From: Candidatus Woesearchaeota archaeon
Lineage (GTDB): Archaea; Nanobdellota; Nanobdellia; Woesearchaeales; UBA525
NCBI GenBank assembly: GCA_023252315.1
Contig: JAJPEB010000070.1
Span: 1 to 7,088, forward strand
Reading direction: 5' to 3'
DNA: 7,088 bases
The position numbers and the translations under genes were made by a program. Numbering within the stretch: the stretch's first letter is position 1; every line of letters starts with the position of its first letter. A model generated the notes under the pieces. The model was not told the origin of the DNA and did no database searches. It saw only the letters and a list, made by a program, of their open reading frames with translations. Below are positions 5,775 to 7,088 of this stretch, piece after piece.

Positions 5775-6185
5775 CTATCCTTCGAGCCGCCGCGTCGCCT
5801 GCGCACCGTAGATGCGCGTGCGCAGCTCGGGCCCGGGGGCTTTCCCCACGTACGAGGCTATCATCAGCATCGCAGGCCCGTAGAGCTGCGGCGCGTCGTA
5901 GTATCTCTCCGGGCTCGGGTATGCCGAGCGCAGCGCGAGCATCCGCTCGAACGATATGTCGCCGAGCACCGCTACCGTCGCGAGCCCCCTGAGCGCTGCG
6001 CTGCGCGACGCCTCTCGCGGTCCGCCCGTGAGCCTCGCGTGGCACTCCTCGAACCTCTCGAAGACCTCTGCGAACCGCTCAGGACACGATGCTGCGACGC
6101 CGCAGAGCGCGTCCGCGAGTTCCCCGAGATCGACGTCTCCGCTCCTGGTCTTGGAGAGGAATCGGAGGAGATCGTCGACGTCCAT
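5775..6185 (-). CDS. small helical protein of unknown function
   Basis: This 136-residue product is not recognised. It starts MDVDDLLRFLSKTRSGDVDLGELADALCG and appears mostly helical, with a small-residue segment (SAALRGLATVAVLGDISFERMLALRSAY) and a Pro/Tyr-rich stretch (SPERYYDAPQLYGPAML). No signal peptide is visible, and no segment is long or hydrophobic enough for a confident membrane helix. There are two cysteines in the first half besides the one in ALCG. The alternation of helices recalls HEAT-like repeats, but I cannot support that. The start at 6185 is supported by an ATATAA box 25-26 bases upstream; no ribosome binding site precedes it. It is probably a single-gene unit, separated by only 46 bases from the stop of the upstream GDYXXLXY gene and converging on the 170-residue protein gene. 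Confidence 0.75.
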   Translation of the reverse strand: MDVDDLLRFLSKTRSGDVDLGELADALCGVAASCPERFAEVFERFEECHARLTGGPREASRSAALRGLATVAVLGDISFERMLALRSAYPSPERYYDAPQLYGPAMLMIASYVGKAPGPELRTRIYGAQATRRLEG

Positions 6186-6207
6186 GCTCGGCAGATGAGG
6201 GGCGGGG

Positions 6208-6215
6208 TTATATCC
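6208..6215 (-). promoter_or_regulatory. TATA box (GGATATAA) of the 136-residue protein gene
   Basis: ATATAA on the minus strand is centred 25-26 bases before the ATG at 6185. This is the clearest TATA box in the window and lies only 17 bases beyond the stop of the upstream gene, so the 136-residue gene has its own start despite the tight spacing. Confidence 0.75.
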
Positions 6216-6231
6216 CTATCGTGCCCTGCGC

Positions 6232-6744
6232 CTACTTCCCGTACGCGAACGTCGCCTCTTTCCCGTCCTCGAGCACCCCGACCACGCGGCCGTTGCCGCG
6301 CGAGTCGATCCTCACGCGCGCGGTCCAGGAGGAATTCAGGCGCACGTCGCCCGTGCCCTCGGGGATGTAGTAGCGCTCGATGCCGTACACGACCTCCTCC
6401 CCGCCGCGCCAGTCGTCGCCTTGCGCCTCGCCGCGGATGAAGAGCCCGCCCGCGGGCGGCTCGTGCGTGACGCCTGTCGGCACGGCGATGGGGTCGTCCG
6501 AGAGCGCGACGTAGACGGTGTCGCCGTACGAGAGGTTGCCGTCGGACGGCAGCGCGCTCGCGTTGAGCGAGGAGATGTCGTAGCGCAGGGTGAGGTACTC
6601 TCCCGCGAGGAGATCGGTCGGGTCGACGGGCTCGAGGCGCAGCTGCACCTCCCTGCCCGTGAGCGAGGGGATCGCCGCGTACGCCCAGAACGCGAGCAGC
6701 ACCACGAGGATGCCGCCCAGGACCGCCACGAGCCTGCGTTCCAT
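6232..6744 (-). CDS. GDYXXLXY-family membrane-anchored protein
   Basis: Function is unknown, but the sequence fits the GDYXXLXY domain family, usually found next to DUF2157/DUF4401 membrane proteins. Counting from the ATG at 6744 there are 170 residues: a short basic start (MERRL), one membrane anchor at about 4-26 (VAVLGGILVVLLAFWAYAAI), then an extracytoplasmic part. The signature is PVDPTDLLAGEYLTLRYDIS, with GEYLTLRY matching the name motif, and a later YYIPEGTG element typical of the family. Three N-X-S sequons (NAS, NLS, NSS) lie in the predicted external part and could be glycosylated in an archaeon. A GTG at 6750 overlaps the previous stop as GTGA and would add two residues. The ATG is preferred because GGAGG (6753-6757) is 8 bases before it but only 2 before the GTG. 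Co-transcribed with the upstream DUF2157-like gene. Confidence 0.88.
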   Translation of the reverse strand: MERRLVAVLGGILVVLLAFWAYAAIPSLTGREVQLRLEPVDPTDLLAGEYLTLRYDISSLNASALPSDGNLSYGDTVYVALSDDPIAVPTGVTHEPPAGGLFIRGEAQGDDWRGGEEVVYGIERYYIPEGTGDVRLNSSWTARVRIDSRGNGRVVGVLEDGKEATFAYGK

Positions 6745-6746
6745 CG

Positions 6747-7088
6747 TCACTTCCTCCTCGCCGCGGCCTTCGCGGCGGGGACCGCCATCGCGCCGAGGAT
6801 CCTCCTGCGCGCCTTCTCGAGCGAGACCGCGAGCAGGATCAGGATGAGGCCCGTCACGATGAAGAAGACGCCGCCGCCGAGCCTGTCCCAGAAGAACTCG
6901 ACGTAGCGCGTGACGATGTCGACGCCGAAGAAGAGCAGCGACAGGTTGACGAGGTATGCGTCGCGGCGCGCGAGCCCGAGCCAGGCCGCGCCTACGAGCA
7001 GCGCGAGGAAGGCGGCGTTCATGAGCAGCGAGAGCGGGGTGAAGAGCGGCTCGTCCTCGTAGCCGTAGGACGCGTTCACGTGCGGGTG
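6747..7088 (-). CDS. DUF2157-like polytopic membrane protein, C-terminal part (5' end outside window)
   Basis: Only the last 113 residues are visible; the frame is open to the window edge, so the GTG codon at 7079-7077 is probably internal. The visible part has about four hydrophobic segments: PLSLLMNAAFLALLVGAAWLG, AYLVNLSLLFFGVDIVTRYV, and GGVFFIVTGLILILLAVSL, linked by short basic loops. It ends in an Arg/Ala/Lys-rich cytosolic tail (EKARRRILG, AAKAAARRK). LVNLSLLFFGVDIVTRYVEFFWD and the FFIVTG that follows resemble the C-terminal end of DUF2157 proteins, and the overlapping GDYXXLXY gene is the usual partner, so I infer the pair works together at the membrane. The biochemical role of this module is not known to me. 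The TGA at 6749-6747 overlaps a possible GTG start of the next gene. Confidence 0.8.
   Translation of the reverse strand, partial: HPHVNASYGYEDEPLFTPLSLLMNAAFLALLVGAAWLGLARRDAYLVNLSLLFFGVDIVTRYVEFFWDRLGGGVFFIVTGLILILLAVSLEKARRRILGAMAVPAAKAAARRK

Overview
The window is a roughly two-thirds G+C segment that I read as archaeal chromosome. The main evidence is promoter geometry. Five transcription units start with an ATG that has almost no leader, and each has a short A/T-rich box (TTTAAA, ATATAA, TTTTAA, TTCAAAAG or GAAAAAC) centred about 25-27 bases upstream of it. That is the spacing of an archaeal TATA box in a leaderless transcript, and is too far upstream for a bacterial -10 box. Genes inside operons instead have Shine-Dalgarno-like GGTGA, GAGG or GGAGG just before their starts. 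The lineage cannot be fixed from this window; a high-G+C DPANN or euryarchaeal-type genome is possible.

Layout, left to right. Positions 2-1021 (+) hold the 3' part of a small-conductance mechanosensitive channel (MscS family), which converges on a three-gene folate operon read on the minus strand: folP (2809-1984), folB (1987-1586) and folK (1589-1086), joined by ATGA overlaps. These are the bacterial-type enzymes DHPS, DHNA and HPPK. folP as given is frameshifted at about 2230, just after its GFGKT motif. Next on the minus strand are a 133-residue four-helix membrane protein with its own promoter (3269-2868) and a 293-base gene-free stretch (3270-3562). That stretch has strongly strand-asymmetric pyrimidine tracts around a possible structured RNA at 3416-3517. 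uvrC (5140-3563, minus) encodes an excision nuclease subunit with both nuclease centres intact but no C-terminal helix-hairpin-helix domain. It is divergent from a 170-residue soluble protein of unknown function (5243-5755, +). A 136-residue helical unknown follows (6185-5775, minus). The right end has two overlapping minus-strand genes: the C-terminal part of a DUF2157-like polytopic membrane protein, which runs off the window, and a single-anchor GDYXXLXY-family protein.

Functionally this is mostly housekeeping (folate synthesis, nucleotide excision repair, osmotic safety valve) with a membrane-protein pair and three proteins I do not recognise. I see no transposase, CRISPR array, phage gene or convincing tRNA or rRNA. 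The points most worth a second look are the folP frameshift, the possible structured RNA, bacterial-type folate genes behind archaeal promoters, and the uvrC/unknown divergent pair.
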